A stretch of 64,000 nt of DNA. Source: Branchiostoma floridae. Lineage: Eukaryota > Chordata > Leptocardii > Amphioxiformes > Branchiostomatidae. The position numbers and the translations under genes were made by a program. Positions 11,830-23,918 of this stretch are shown here, one piece after another (within the stretch, counting starts at the first letter, position 1; every line of letters begins with the position of its first letter). Under the pieces are notes generated by a model. The model was not told where the DNA came from. It saw only the letters and a list, made by a program, of their open reading frames with translations, and did no database searches. The DNA lies in assembly GCF_000003815.2 (NCBI RefSeq), contig NC_049984.1, positions 17,744,007 through 17,808,006 of the forward strand, written 5' to 3'.

Positions 11830-13140
11830 ATCCCCTCTGCAGTTATCCTTTTTAAAAGTTACAAACTATAAGACCCACTGCAGTTCCAAACAAGCTACTA
11901 GGGGGCCCAAAATTACACCATTCACTCCTAGTCCCAACAGCTATCCACCACTTAAAAATCATGAACATGGCACTTCTGGAAAATTTAGGCGCAAGCTTTG
12001 ACGCTCACTTGCAGTACCAAAACAAGTCGCTAGGAGGCCCATTATCGAACTTGACCTTCCTTTCTGTGTCCCCTACCTATCAACAAAATATCATTAGCAT
12101 CCATGTAGAACATCTCGAGTTATCGTGTTAACAGACAAACGCAATTACATACAAAGCCAGCTACAGCACCATAGGTAAAAGCTAGCTAAACCATTCTCGC
12201 ACATGACAATCCTTTACACAACCGCTACACACCTGCCAAATATCGTAGAAATCGCCCAGCTGCATTTTGAGTTATGCTTCTCGAAACAAACCTCGAAAAA
12301 ATACAAAGGTCGCTGCTGTACCGTAGGAAAACGCCAGGTAAACCATTTTCAAACTAGGCATGCCTTTCGACAACCGCTACACACCTACAAAAAATCAAAA
12401 AGTTCCATCCACAATTTCTCGACTTATATGCTGTTGACCTACATACAGACCCAAGTAAGCAATCTTATAATCTTCGCTGGCGAAGATAAAAACACAGCAA
12501 GAACTTTCAATGTAACAAGAGTTCGGAGACCTCATATCTCCATGAAATATTCTGATTATGCAAAGGACTGCTACATTAACATAATCTATGCTAGGTTGTG
12601 TGCACCTTTGAACAACTTACACCCGCCCAAACATACTCTCCAAGCAGAGGTTAGGCTCCGGCTGTTTTTAACGTTTTTTTTAGTCGTTCTTATCGGGCTT
12701 TCTATTTTGTCATTTTCTTGAAGTACGCAGTTAGGTTTTGACACAGCAAGATATAAAAAAAAATAGAAAGCCCGATAAAAACGACTAGAAAAACAGCCGG
12801 AGCCTAACCTCTGCTTGGAGAGTACCCAAACATACACCGCTACTTCCCTACGTCACAAGCTATCAGCCACCAAGAAATCAAGACCATAGCACGTCCGGGT
12901 CAAAAGATTAAAAAAAGTCAGAATTTCTGCTGCAATACCAAGGTCACATACCAGGGCGCCCAAAATTAAACTTGACCTGTGCCTTTCCAACACCTACATA
13001 CATACCAAATGCCATCATAATCCATCCGGATCCAGAGATTCTTGAGTTATGCTGACTACAAAAATCCGGAAACAAAAACAGACAGACACACACACACACA
13101 CACACAGACAGACACACCAAAAACTATATCCATTTTTCAC
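11830..13140. repeat. Diverged repeat cluster with CA-rich end
   Basis: Successive diverged units share AAGTCGCTAGG.GGCCC, CCATTC, AACCGCTACACACCT, CAAATATC and CTCGAGTTATCGTGTT, followed by ACAGACAAAC or ACAGACACAC. A small hairpin ATCTTCGCTGGCGAAGAT sits at 12471. A (CA)n run at 13083-13105 closes the cluster. Typical of an old dispersed family; no coding. Confidence 0.6.
12634..12824. mobile_element. Short hAT-like transposon, family A (copy 2)
   Basis: 191 bp. Perfect ends TACTCTCCAAGCAG...CTGCTTGGAGAGTA, flanked by identical 8-bp CCCAAACA at 12626-12633 and 12825-12832. An 8-bp target duplication is the hAT signature. It is inserted into the repeat cluster and is non-coding. Arms pair over most of their length. 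Confidence 0.9.
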
Positions 13141-14520
13141 GGAGATAAAAAACTAAAACAAATTAACGCGTTCAAGTTGCGGCAGTTTCTTACTCACAGG
13201 TGTCAGGACAGATGGAACGCTAACTGCCTAGGTCAACGACCGCTTGTGACATGATCTGTCTTGCTGTGCTTCGTTGTCTAGACGTGGTGGGCGGTCCAGA
13301 ATCGTGAGACTTTACAGTCAAAGACGATACCCGCCACGTACGACTTCATAGAACATGTCAGAAATGTCTGGACAGGGTTGATATGCAGCATTGTTCATGT
13401 TTCACGACCGCGTGTTGTATCAGAGAAGAAACCTATGCAAAGTACGATTGAGAACTTCGTGACATTTATCACCACCTGATGACGACATGATTCGAACGAG
13501 GTTATTGACCATACGGTACATCATGCCACTGGACGCTACAAGCTTTCTTCAGAAATCACCGAGTGAGAGATAACGTGGTTTAACCCTCACTGTGTGCAAC
13601 TAGGCAAATATATCCAAGAATGTTTATACCATAGAACCAATAGTGTAAATGACATACTAGACCTAATATGTTGACTTATTCATATCTATAGATATTCATA
13701 TATGTCTGTTTAATTAGTACGTAAGTAGTTGTTATAGACGTTACGAAAGTCGCTGTACTTTTGTCGTGTCAATAAAGATTTCTCCTATGAAAAACAGAGC
13801 TTCAGGTACGAAGTACATGAGAGGAAAGATCCAAGGACCAGTGCAACAATCCCGTGCCAATCTACAAGGCCCTATTAAAACAACAAACTACCGCTCTACA
13901 TGCGCCAGATGTTTGTGTACTGCAAGGACCAGAGTATACGGACAACCAAAGCACAAGTAGTCAGCTGGTTGTCCCAAAACCTATACACGAAAGACCTTCA
14001 GAAGATAGATAGCCTACCGTGGACCAAATGTCTGGAACAAGCTACCACCAGACACACTTATATTATGGCTCAAAATCTTACCTGATACTCTTGAAGTAAA
14101 AGAAATGACCAAAACAAACGGACACGGACAATGAACCCTTAGCAGTGTTTGTACCACGTATATGCAATGGTATATGTTGATAGATTTACGTATACTAGGA
14201 CTCGATGTAATCTGTACTTCTGTGCGATTGACAAAACAATCTCTTAACTTTGGGTTAGATAGCTTTGAAAAATCGATTCAAAACGAACTAAAATAAACAG
14301 ATTGCGGTTCCTCTTCATAATTCGCATTTGTAAATTTTGACTAATTATCGATAAAACAACAAATTTTTCGGATGGATGACAATGATATGGGAAGAGATGA
14401 AATAGTTTTGATCAAAAACTCAAACCATATGACAAGGATTATAATGACAGTTGTTTTCCTCCAATTAATAGTAAGACCCATTGAACACAGGATGCTGTCA
14501 GCAAACATCTAATACCCTCC
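13141..14520. other. No gene seen
   Basis: Unassigned DNA; no element ends recognised. Confidence 0.5.
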
Positions 14521-14567
14521 AGTGTCAATGATGAAAGATAGCGGATGTTGTCTGAAACGTCTGACCG
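14521..14567 (+). ncRNA. Hammerhead-like motif (degenerate), dispersed element copy
   Basis: GTCA, then ATGATGA, a stem AGATA...TGTCT, GAAA, then CGTC and TGAC. TGAC pairs back with GTCA. One core base differs from CTGANGA (A for C). The sequence that follows (TTTCCAAAACCATATCCAGT, TGCTTGAGTAA) is shared with 25518-25628. Confidence 0.4.
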
Positions 14568-14648
14568 TTTCCAAAACCATATCCAGTTGCTTGAGTAATT
14601 GCTATCTGGCGTTATCTTAGTACCTGGATGTATAAGTTCATCGTGGTG

Positions 14649-15165
14649 TTTGAAGATGGCTTTTTGAAGTGTTTGGAATCCATTTAACAAAACATCCTTC
14701 AATAAACACCACAAATTTCTTTTCTTATTCAATAGATATGAAGCTTTGGAGTGGCGAAAGGAGATAGCTATTGACAACGCCTGGGTGGAAAAATCTTTTG
14801 GCTTTTGAGTCATAATATGCCAAAGATTCGTCTATAGATGCATTTTGTAAAGATCTAGAATTAGTCAGAGTTATGCCTGTAATTTCATCCAAGTGTTTGA
14901 AGATGCCGTTTTAAAATGTTTGGAATCGATGTACAAAAAAAAATCTTTGATACCTCTTCTAATTCAATACGTACGAGGCTTTGGAGTGGTGAAAGGAAAT
15001 GTTTTTCTGATAGCTATTGAGAACGTCTGGGTGGAAAATATCAAAGCCTTTTGACTTTTCAGCCATAATATGCCAAAAATCCATCTATAGATGCATTTTG
15101 TAAACGATTTTTCTGCTTGTAATTTTACGTTTGGAGATGGCGATTGAAAATGTTTGGAATTCAAG
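14649..15165 (+). repeat. Tandem repeat, period about 240 bp, 2+ units
   Basis: Units begin TGTTTGAAGATGGCTT (14649), TGTTTGAAGATGCCGT (14894) and GTTTGGAGATGGCGAT (15129, partial). They share GGCTTTGGAGTGG.GAAAGGA, AACG.CTGGGTGGAAAA and CTATAGATGCATTTTGTAAA. Confidence 0.75.
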
Positions 15166-15401
15166 TAACATCATCTTGTAAACTGGCATGTCTGACAAAG
15201 ATTTGCAAAATATGCCCCCACAGTCATGACACATTTGTGCGAGCAGAACTCTGTCTAATTGGCAACACAATTAACAGCCACTGGTCGCTGTTTCTTCCTG
15301 CTAGTTCCTGTGGGACAGAAGAAGTCTTTGATAACAATGCGGGTCTCTGATCATGTTGACATCGCGCGCCGAGAGGAAGGCACGTAAGCCCAGTGCCGCA
15401 C

Positions 15402-15735
15402 GTCATCATCATCATCATCATCGGTCGACGTGATCACACATGTTCGTACATGTTTACACACGACGGGGTTATACCGCCCCTTACGGGGTGACATACCATT
15501 TCGCTGGCTAATTACAAGACGGGGATGGGCCATGAATGATGTAAATCACCATGTGGCTGATACGAGACAGAGGTTCGCCAGGCCTCCATCCGGGTGATTT
15601 GAAGTGAATCACCAACTCCAGACAGAAGGATTTGTACCATCGCACACCGCACCATCGCACGTGTGGGAGTTCTTTAACGTGCATGGGGTGTGGCTCTCCC
15701 CATACACGGGACATCACGTGCCGCGCGTACATTAC
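15402..15735 (-). mobile_element. 5'-truncated copy of the tRNA-derived SINE
   Basis: Same sequence as 39520-39800: ACCGCCCCTTACG, GATACGAGACAGAGGTTCGC, CACCAACTCCAG, and TTCTTTAACGTGCATGGGG (complement of CACGTTAAAGAA). It has an (ATC)n run at 15403-15421 and lacks the tRNA head. Confidence 0.7.
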
Positions 15736-15783
15736 GTAAAATGTTTTTGGAAAAGATGTGGAGACCCAAAAACTTCGATTGAG

Positions 15784-15932
15784 GTTAGGCATCCAGGTAG
15801 AATACTGCATTGACATTGTACAAAAGAATGGCGAAAAGTAGTTACTCAAGCAACTGGATACATAAGATTTTGGATCAGTTGCTTGAGTAACTGCTTTTTT
15901 GGCGTATCTTATTACCTGGGTGTCTAACCTTC
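15784..15932. repeat. Foldback copy of the hammerhead-linked family
   Basis: TTAGGCATCCAGGTA and GTTACTCAAGCAACTGGAT are repeated inverted as ATCAGTTGCTTGAGTAAC and TACCTGGGTGTCTAA, with arms of about 65 bases. Same ends as the element at 55080 and the 3' ends of 14521 and 25518. Confidence 0.65.
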
Positions 15933-16897
15933 ATCGACGAATCAGACAATTCAATTAAGTTTGTAGTGAGTTGGTCATTTCAGATCTACTATCTGTTATC
16001 AGTTACTGAGAATGAGCCTGAAGACTGTAAAACTAAGTTTGTTATACTGTGGGGTTCAAGCGCCACCAACTGACCAGTCTACCAAAACACTTAACAAAGC
16101 TGTTGGCGTCACACAGTATGACATTCTCGCGGTCTTCTTAAAATACAAACTTGTAAAATGGCTACTGGCAACGAGCTCGCATATCTAGATTACGTCCCAA
16201 ACGCACCTTACTCTCTTTGTGGTTGCCCGGCGCTAATACTAAGTAATAGCCTGTAAGCAACACCAATGAATCCTAGAGGACCACAGAACAAAAACACTAA
16301 ATGGTGAATGGAATTCTCCGCGCTTCTCGAATGGCAACTAAAAGATAAGAGCATCGTGATTACCATAAAGTGTACTTTGTACTGATCAAAAAGTAGCTTA
16401 AATTGTTGCAATTAGTTAGAATACGATCGCCTCAAGGCTAGCTTATGAGGCCGAAAACGTTCTTCACAAACAAAGATGAAAGGTCTGACAACGTTTATTC
16501 AATATGACGCTCGGGTGTTATTTGAATTTGGCATGCTCTTCAAAATAATAGAAATAAAACGTTTTGGCATATCCCCATCGATTCTCTCCTATGCTTAACG
16601 TTACATATGGTTAAACAGTGACATTTGCGTCACTGTGACGTCTTTGCAATCGATGTTGTCAAATCAAAGTTGTCGAAAACAACACGGTTCAAAAATACAC
16701 TTCAAATAAGACCATGGGAACTCGAATCTCTGGGTATCACGTCATAGTGCGTTTGTTAACGGTAGGTGTCCACGTAGCTTTTGACAAGCCGTCTGTATGT
16801 AAGAATTACCATTCATTTCTTCAGGACCAAGAATCGTGACGAACACGCCCCCGTAACTACAGCCTACCAATAGCACTTACCATTGTGACTAACGTTA
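15933..16897. other. No gene seen
   Basis: Unassigned. CCCATAGCAACC repeats begin just after, at 16935. Confidence 0.5.
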
Positions 16898-17460
16898 CCA
16901 TGACGACAGCATCCTGACTTCCACGAAAATGAGGCATCACCATAGCAACCCATAGCAACCCATAGCAACATCCCCAAACATCCCCATAATCACGTTGGGT
17001 ACGTTAGCCTTCGGGCATGAGTTTGCAATAAAGATTATTTACTTATAAAAACACATTTTGCAAATGCACAAATGCGTATATACAGTACCGAGCACATATA
17101 TATATACGTGTATATAGTATTAGAGTTGTGACGTAAGAAACCATGACGATAGCATCCTGACTTCCAAGAAAATGAGGAATCACCATAGCAACCCATAGCA
17201 ACATCCCCAAACATACCTATAATCACGTTGGGTGTTATAAAAAAACATTTTTCCAATGCACAAATGCACCAAGTATATACATATATACGTGTATGTAGCA
17301 CTTTGTGACGTAAGAAACGATGACGACCGCATCCTGAATTCCACGAAAATGAGCCATCATCATAGCAATCCAAATCAACAGCCCAAAACATACCATAATC
17401 ACGATGGATATTATAAAAACACCACAAAATACAGCACCGAAAGAGATATTCGAAAATAGC
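16898..17460. repeat. Three tandem units of 177-243 bp
   Basis: Units start at 16898, 17141 and 17318. Each reads CATGACGA.AGCATCCTGA, TTCCACGAAAATGAG, CATAGCAACCCA, CCCCAAACAT, ATAATCACGTTGGGT. ATATATACGTGTAT links lie between units. On the minus strand the last two units stay open for about 160 codons. Confidence 0.8.
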
Positions 17461-17539
17461 TCCCAAAGCGTTGTATAGCTTTCTGGATAGACAAAATTGC
17501 ACTTCTGCTAAAACCATTCACTCTCATACTCCATAAAGC

Positions 17540-17790
17540 TAAAGCTAAGGGCACGACCCGGCGTACGTGCAATTTGTCCATACGTTTTTTTTTTTTTGAG
17601 AGGCCACGTACGCCACGTATTTCTGAAAACGTTCAGACTGTACAGGGCAGACGCGTCGCAGGTACGGGGGTGAATCCGCAGCCCCATGGCACACAAAGTT
17701 TTGCCTGCACGTAAAGTTCTACGGCGTGTCTGCGTGCTCCAAAATCCGTCGGATTCCCTACGAGCTCGAACGGTTTGTGCCATTAGCTTA
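17540..17790. mobile_element. Short inverted-repeat transposon, family C (copy 1, internally shortened)
   Basis: Starts TAAAGCTAAGGGCACGACCC and ends GTTTGTGCCATTAGCTTA. The interior (TTTGTCC.TACGTTTTT, CACGTATTTCTGAAAACGTT, CTGTACAGGGCAG, GTCGGATTCCCTACGAG) is collinear with 32380-32738. Contains a T homopolymer. Confidence 0.8.
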
Positions 17791-17931
17791 AACGTGATAT
17801 GTTTCATATTCCACTGCCTACAAAATAGAAATGAGACCCGAATCAAAAACTAGCAAAGTTCTAAACTTTAACACAATACTGATGACTAATAACTCACCAA
17901 AAATGATCACTACTGACTGGTCATCAGTATT

Positions 17932-17971
17932 GATCCTGAAGAAGGCGACAATGGACGTTCAAAATTTGATC
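17932..17971 (+). ncRNA. Hammerhead-like relic (weak)
   Basis: GATC, CTGAAGA, a weak stem GGCG...CGTT, CAAA (expected GAAA), then AAATTT and GATC pairing with the first GATC. Layout fits but the core is mutated. Confidence 0.25.
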
Positions 17972-18773
17972 CGTGTATACTTTTGTGTTGGAAAAAGTTT
18001 TGTACTGTACTATGATTACTACCAACACCGATGAACTTCCATGATAATTTCCGAATTGGAAATAATGTCTCCAGTTTATTTGTTGGTTTGAATCAATCAT
18101 TTTAAGTACTGTTTTGCGTTTGTAATTAGCCATTGGCCATGGACTGTTGGATCCATTCTGGTAATAATGTGGTCATATTCATCGTATACAAGCCATCGTA
18201 CGATTTTCAAGCAGGCTGTGACAGAACCAAGCACGATAAGAATCTAAGACAGCCTTTTCGGTAACAATCCAGACTGTTGCACGACAAGCACACGACTATT
18301 TTACTAATGACCTCAGTTTCTGATAGTACAACAACCGTACGACTGCGTCCTTAGGCATTGCCAAAGATAGTTGGAAACTATAAAAGGTGACGCAACTTGG
18401 TCCATTACGCGTAAACCAGGGACAAATCATATCAAACTTTATCAAATCAGTTGATGTTGCCTGGAGTCATCACACACTGTGTTTGATTAATAGTGTTAGT
18501 AACAAAGCACATCACAACCACGACTACATCGAATAACAATTAGGATACATGAAAATTCGTGAACCAAAACAGTTTTTCATACGCATGGATACTTTAAAAA
18601 CATCATTCTTTTCTTAAGTCGGGCACTATCGTGCCTATAGAAAAAGTGACATCTAAGATAGTGATTGGGATTTTGTACGTTCCCCGTGGCTTTCATAACA
18701 AATAAGTTTTTGTGTCTGACAGTCCGACCGAGTGGAAGATTGTGGTGTGCTTACGTGTGTTTTGGGTCGTACT

Positions 18774-18815
18774 CATAACACTGAGGAAGCCACACGGCGA
18801 AACATGTTTGTTGTG
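18774..18815 (+). ncRNA. Hammerhead ribozyme-like motif (best copy)
   Basis: 5' CATAACA, core CTGAGGA, one extra A, stem GCC-ACAC-GGC, core GAAA, palindromic CATG helix III, NUH-type GTT, then TGTTGTG. CATAACA and TGTTGTG form a 7-bp helix I with one G-U pair, extendable past a U-U mismatch. All invariant core positions (CUGANGA, GAAA, NUH) are present. Type I hammerheads with minimal helix III are known from Penelope-like retroelements. The extra A after CUGANGA occurs in every copy in this window. Confidence 0.5.
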
Positions 18816-20529
18816 TGTTGGTTCGAATAGAGTTCCTAAAAAGGGGAACATGCGGCTCCAGCGTCTTTTCTGGAGATGTGGCGTAAGTGTGAACGGTTGG
18901 CTTGGGGTTATCTTTCTCCACATACTCTACGTGTGTTTTCAGGTCGTATTGCAGTTTCTCAGTAAGTTGGAGGAAGACCTTGTAGGGGTGGGTGGATACC
19001 GTAGTTTTCTTACCAGTTCTCTTATCAAGAGAAAGCATGACATCCTTCACGAAGTCGCCGTGTACGTGTGACGATGATGTGTACGTGCTTGAAGGGTGTA
19101 ATCATCAGGCATGAGTTTCTGTCCAGATTAGAAGGATGGGCAGCTTGGTCAAAGAGCCAAAAACAGGAAGCTTGGATCAGTGGTCTCTGCTTGAGGCATC
19201 TGGTTGCAGCAATTAACGATTCCCTTGGAACCTCTAACGAGATTACTTACTAAAGCAACACCCCATTCAACATCTGCGGCACCTACGTGTTGAGAATCAA
19301 TGGGGATATGCTAAAAACGTTTTCTTTCTTGTCTTTTCTTTCGAATAGCATGTAATGTTGGAATATACTGTCTTCGTATACAAGAGGCGTTAAAGAATGT
19401 CCCTCACTGAATTGTAAATGTTAACAAAAGGCCTGGTCGGTTCTTGTAACCACCGAATAAACTACCGAGTGAGCGAATCGAATCTAATGGAGGATTCTAA
19501 TTGGTCAACCCAAAGCATGGTAGGAATAATGAAGGAAGGAAGAAGACCTTTATTGTACGTTTTTGCTCTCACAAGCTAAGTACAGGTCATGATAATAAAG
19601 TTCTTAGTAGTTCTGAATAGACTGAGTACCAGTACTAGTTCTAGTGAATTCAGCGAGAGCGAGTTATCTTACTAAATGCAACTACAAAGTCTAATGTTTG
19701 CTAGTATGTACAGGTTCGACTTCTCTCTCTTCTTAAAACAGTTGTAAATGTAATGGCAGATGGTGCTTAAGATGCATGGTTTATAAGGACTACATTCGAA
19801 TTCTAGCTTATTCGAGTTTGCGGACTCTCACACGCAATCTTGCTATTAATATTGTGCACTGCCTAGAACAAACATTACGATCCTATAGGGAGGTGGATAG
19901 CTTTTATGTATGAGGTCTAACACCATCATGGCAAGGAATTCCTTCTCATTCGGATTTATCGACGTTGGCTCTTTATCAAGCAACTTTACTGGCAAAGGTC
20001 ATTGGGCAAAACCGTGCCACATCACGACTTACGGAAACAAGATCGCGGTGTGTCGACAATGGTGCCAACAGCGATCCGGGAGGCCGTGATTCGAGGTTGC
20101 TCGGGTGGAAAGCCCGGGACGCCATAATGACTAGGTGTGCGTTCAGAGGAATATCGATTATAGCAAGGTGTCGACACCTTTGGACACCCTGGGAGACAAC
20201 CTTCGCGCAAATGGGGGTTCTGGCAGCCTGATCCCGTCTGGTAGGCTTTGGGAGGTCGTCTCGGGTCAGGATGGCAACGGTTTGGAGGCGACATAAATGG
20301 GTAAACCCTTGCCGCCGTCAAAGAAAAGATAAACACCCCATCATTACACCTAAAAGCGCATTCCAACACACCGGAATGATGATAATGACGATTTAAAGTC
20401 TCAAGAGATGCTTATCTTGCGAACAGAATGGTAACAGCCTTATAAGCCAACACTGATGGTGATTGTATCATTTATCATATGGGGTTCATCCATTTTGGTA
20501 TTTATAGAAATTGACGACAGAATTATTAC
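18816..20529. other. No gene seen
   Basis: ACGTGTGTTTT.GGTCGTA occurs at 18754 and 18929, hinting at an internally repeated element around 18700-18960. A fragment of the TTAA-element hairpin lies at about 19450. Otherwise unassigned. Confidence 0.5.
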
Positions 20530-20781
20530 TGTGGGTCAGCCTAGGCAGCCTAAGGCTTAGGTCATATTTTCAAAGCGGGGCCCGGCCGGGCAGCTTTCGG
20601 GAGCGAAAAGAATATTATGAAATACATAAGAATACAAAAAAAAATGTCAAAATAAGATCCATGGGCATGATATGTGTGTATGTCTAGGTATACATTTTGA
20701 TTTTTCGTTTCTTAAAACATCGCGGCCGGGCCCCGGTTTGGAAATGTGACCTAAGCCTAAGCTGGTGACGGCTGACCCACA
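20530..20781. mobile_element. Short inverted-repeat transposon, family D
   Basis: Ends TGTGGGTCAGCC and GGCTGACCCACA, with sub-terminal GCTTAGGTCA.ATTT and GGGGCCCGGCCG matched inverted near 20710-20760. About 250 bp, non-coding; flanking duplication not resolved. Confidence 0.75.
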
Positions 20782-21193
20782 AAGATACAGACAAAGATAC
20801 AAAGTTAATTTACCTGTATGTACAAATAGATGATAAGTCGATGTCATAGGCAGATTTGATTACATACTTTAGATCTAAGAACCATCACCATGCAAAAATA
20901 GATAATAACATGAAAATATTCCCTCGAGGAACAGGGCGACCTTGGCCAATTAGGAATTAACCTGAAGGAAGCGGAAATCCTTGCCCAAAACCGCCCTGAA
21001 TGGAGACTGCTTGCTGCCCAATGTGTCACTAGACACGGGAGGATCTAAGTCTAAGTCTAAGTCTAATAACTTGTCCTTCAATAAAGCTTATTCTATGTCA
21101 TAAACTGACTCTTGATTCACTCTTTTCTGAATACTGGGCGACTTTCAGGCACTTTTTGTAGTGATTTTCTTGTTCCAGCAGATCAAAATCACT

Positions 21194-21475
21194 CAGGTGA
21201 AAATAAGTACCTAGCTTCGGCCAGGGCCGTCCCTCGGATAGAACGTTAAATGGAGGTTCCGTGTTTGGGGAGAGCCACACGTCAAGCACGTTAAAGATCC
21301 CACCACACTTATCGAAAAGAGTAGGGGTTCTTTCCGGTGTGAGTGGTTCTTAACCATACAGTTCAATGGTCGCACCTGGGTCAATTGTCGTATTGAGGTC
21401 ACCTGAGTGGCACCGAATGGCAGCTCGCTCCTGACCCATGCGGTTCAGCCCCGTCGGGTGATAGATAACGCCCCC
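21194..21475 (+). mobile_element. SINE body fragment
   Basis: TCAGGTGAAAATAAGTACCTAG, GTCCCTCGGATAGAACGTTAAAT and CACGTTAAAGATCCC match the body of the 39471-39998 SINE in the opposite orientation. No tRNA head. Confidence 0.65.
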
Positions 21476-21479
21476 CTTA

Positions 21480-22053
21480 CAGGGCCTTCACACTGAAACC
21501 GAATCAGCAGGAATCAAGCAGAATCAGCCGGAATGAATTATTTGCAAAATTCGTGCCACATTCGGGGCCATTCGGGTGGGAATTCCAAATGGGCCTTAAA
21601 TCCCCTTCACACGAGAAGGAATGAGCCAAAATGCCGTCAGAATGAAAATTCTTTTCTATTCATGTGCAGTCGTAGTTATTTTAGACATTCCGACTACATT
21701 CTATATTCTTTCGGCCACATTCGGGCTGGATTCAAGATGGCTTGCCGTTTCGATTCTCCATCGAATGAGATAAGAATGTTTTGAATAATGTTGGAATGCC
21801 GCAGAATGCGGTCAGACTGAAGTTAGAATAGTTAGAATACACTTAGAATCCATTATGAATGCCATTCGATATTTCTCCTCTTCGAATGCACCTCGACAGT
21901 TTTTAACATGTCAAAAACTTTCGGGCCAGCCAAAAGAGCGGGCACGAATAGCAGTTAGAACACACTACGAATTGCCAGGAATTGCGAGGAATATAAAATA
22001 ATTTTCATTCCGACGGCATTCCGGCTCATTCGTGCCCTCGTGTGAAGGGGGCT
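21480..22053. mobile_element. PIF/Harbinger-like short transposon, family E (copy 1)
   Basis: 574 bp, ends CAGGGCCTTCACAC and GTGTGAAGGGGGCT, flanked by TTA on both sides (21477-21479, 22054-22056). A 3-bp TWA duplication fits PIF/Harbinger. A second internal inverted pair (CCCCTTCACACGAG at 21600 against the right end) is present. The interior is rich in GAATGCC/GGCATTC words. Non-coding. Confidence 0.75.
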
Positions 22054-22118
22054 TTAGTGCTAGCATGCTGTACGACAGCGCCCTGGCAGACGAAAATCTG
22101 TCAGCCCAGCTACTTATA

Positions 22119-22358
22119 CCCCCTTTCCACTAGGACGGCGCTCTCGCAGCGCTCTCTCTGTGACCTAAAATTTGACATTTCTCTCAACGAATGGTATAGA
22201 AAAGAACCGAAGCTTTTTATACTTTGCGTGTTTTGTTGTTTTCTCAGTCAAACTTTTACGTTTTGTTTGATATACCCAGTGTGAAAGCGAAGGTTATACA
22301 TATATTTAGGTCGCAGTGAGAGCGCAGCGCGATCGCCGTCCAGTTAGTGGAAAGGGGG
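22119..22358. mobile_element. Short inverted-repeat transposon, family B (copy 2)
   Basis: 240 bp, ends CCCCCTTTCCACTAGGACGG and its complement. TATA is present at both flanks (22115-22118, 22359-22362). Collinear with 1939-2177. Non-autonomous. Confidence 0.85.
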
Positions 22359-23918
22359 TATAAGCTGAGGTCAGGGTAGACATAGAAAAAAAGATAGGGT
22401 ATTTTAGCGAGACGTATGCCCCCGCTGATTGATACAAACATCCCCGCTGTTGTTCCATCTTCCTACGCTACAGGATATTGCTGCCGATTCTGTTCCTGTA
22501 AGTCGGCAGCAGGATGCTCTGAACTGTCAGTGAAGAGATTTCGATCGAATCTTAAGTCTTATTGATGGTATAAATCTTCTCGGGGAGGCTACCCCCGCTA
22601 GCTACAGCAATATAACGCAATTGTAGTATAACAATTCCAGTTTTACTATCCAACAAGGCTAATACATCAATACTATGGCCTATTTACCAGGTACCCCTTG
22701 ATGTGAACTACCCACCCTCCTCCTATATGTAGGATATAATGCATTTCCGGCACTCTATCAATAATAACATGAAAGGGGAGGAAGAAGGAATCATTCTGTC
22801 ATGTCGTTTTTATTGTTCCGAAGGACTTCAAAGGGGAAATTATTATAAAGGTCACATTTGATTAAGTCAAATTAGGCCTCCTGTACATGTTCTTGTCGAT
22901 TTATCACATTTCCACCACCATACAATGAGCCAAATTGAAATCAATGTATCATTTATCTCAAAATATAGTTATTTTCCCGACATTTTGAGGTTAACGGGGT
23001 CGATATCGATCAAAAATTCTGTCCATACGTCGGCATATTGTAACGTTTACAGACATTTCTAGGTCACTAGCTCGAGCCAAATTGTAATCGATGCAACATT
23101 TACGTCCAAATACGAGTCATTTTCCAGTAATTGGCGGGGGGGGGGGTCGGCATTGATAGAGATTCTCTACAACCACCAGCGCATTGCGTCGTCTGACATT
23201 CATGACATTTCTGGGTCAACAGCGCGCTTCTGAAGCGTTTCAGCAGAACAGACTGAGATTGAGTGAAATGTCCGGACAGTTGTGCACTAATGACTGTATT
23301 GAAGATCAATCACTCGTATACGTGAAAGATAGATCTATCCTTTTCAAATTGTACACCATCCATCTCAAGAGATCATAGAGTAATCTTACGCGGACATTTT
23401 GAGGTTAACGATTAAATATCCATCAAACGTCATGTCAGTTGTGAAACATTTACTCATATTTCGATGAAATTATTTACTGATATTTTTTGGCCAGTACTTT
23501 ATGTACTTTCTGATCTGTCAAAACAGATTATGTATTATGATACAAAAAGAAAATTGGTAGAATGTCTGATGTGTTGAAATTAAAACGCAATAGAGAAATG
23601 TTCGCTAGGGTGTTAACAGCTAAGCTGACCACTAACATGGTACATAAATCGTAACTTACACCACGCAATGACTCATCGCCTGGGGTTTCACAACGGCTTA
23701 TCCGGTCCGTTGATAGCACACGTTCCAATTCATTGCAATTTAGCCCTGGTGGCGAAATGCCATCTTCAATGTACACTGTTAACGTCCTAATCTCTAGTGG
23801 CCGTTCCTGATACCAATTGCAAATGACATGTAAAATCTGCACTGGGATAAAATTTGATTTGTAGTCTTGCTTGGAATGACGGGGCCATTATCAGGGACCT
23901 GATTTAATAAAGGGTTAA
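22359..23918. other. No gene seen
   Basis: Diverged internal repetition (ATTTTGAGGTTAACG at 22982 and 23397; GAGCCAAATTG at 22927 and 23073) suggests an old duplicated repeat. G run at 23138-23147. Confidence 0.5.

Noticed and set aside
12203-12721. 172-codon plus-strand frame
   Set aside because: Spans diverged repeat units and the hAT-like insert; no domain.
13475-13505. CTGATGA followed by TTCGAAC as another hammerhead
   Set aside because: No GAAA and no helix II or helix I pairing.
18712-19071. 119-codon plus frame and overlapping 99-codon minus frame
   Set aside because: Both strands open over the same repeat-derived region, no recognised domain.
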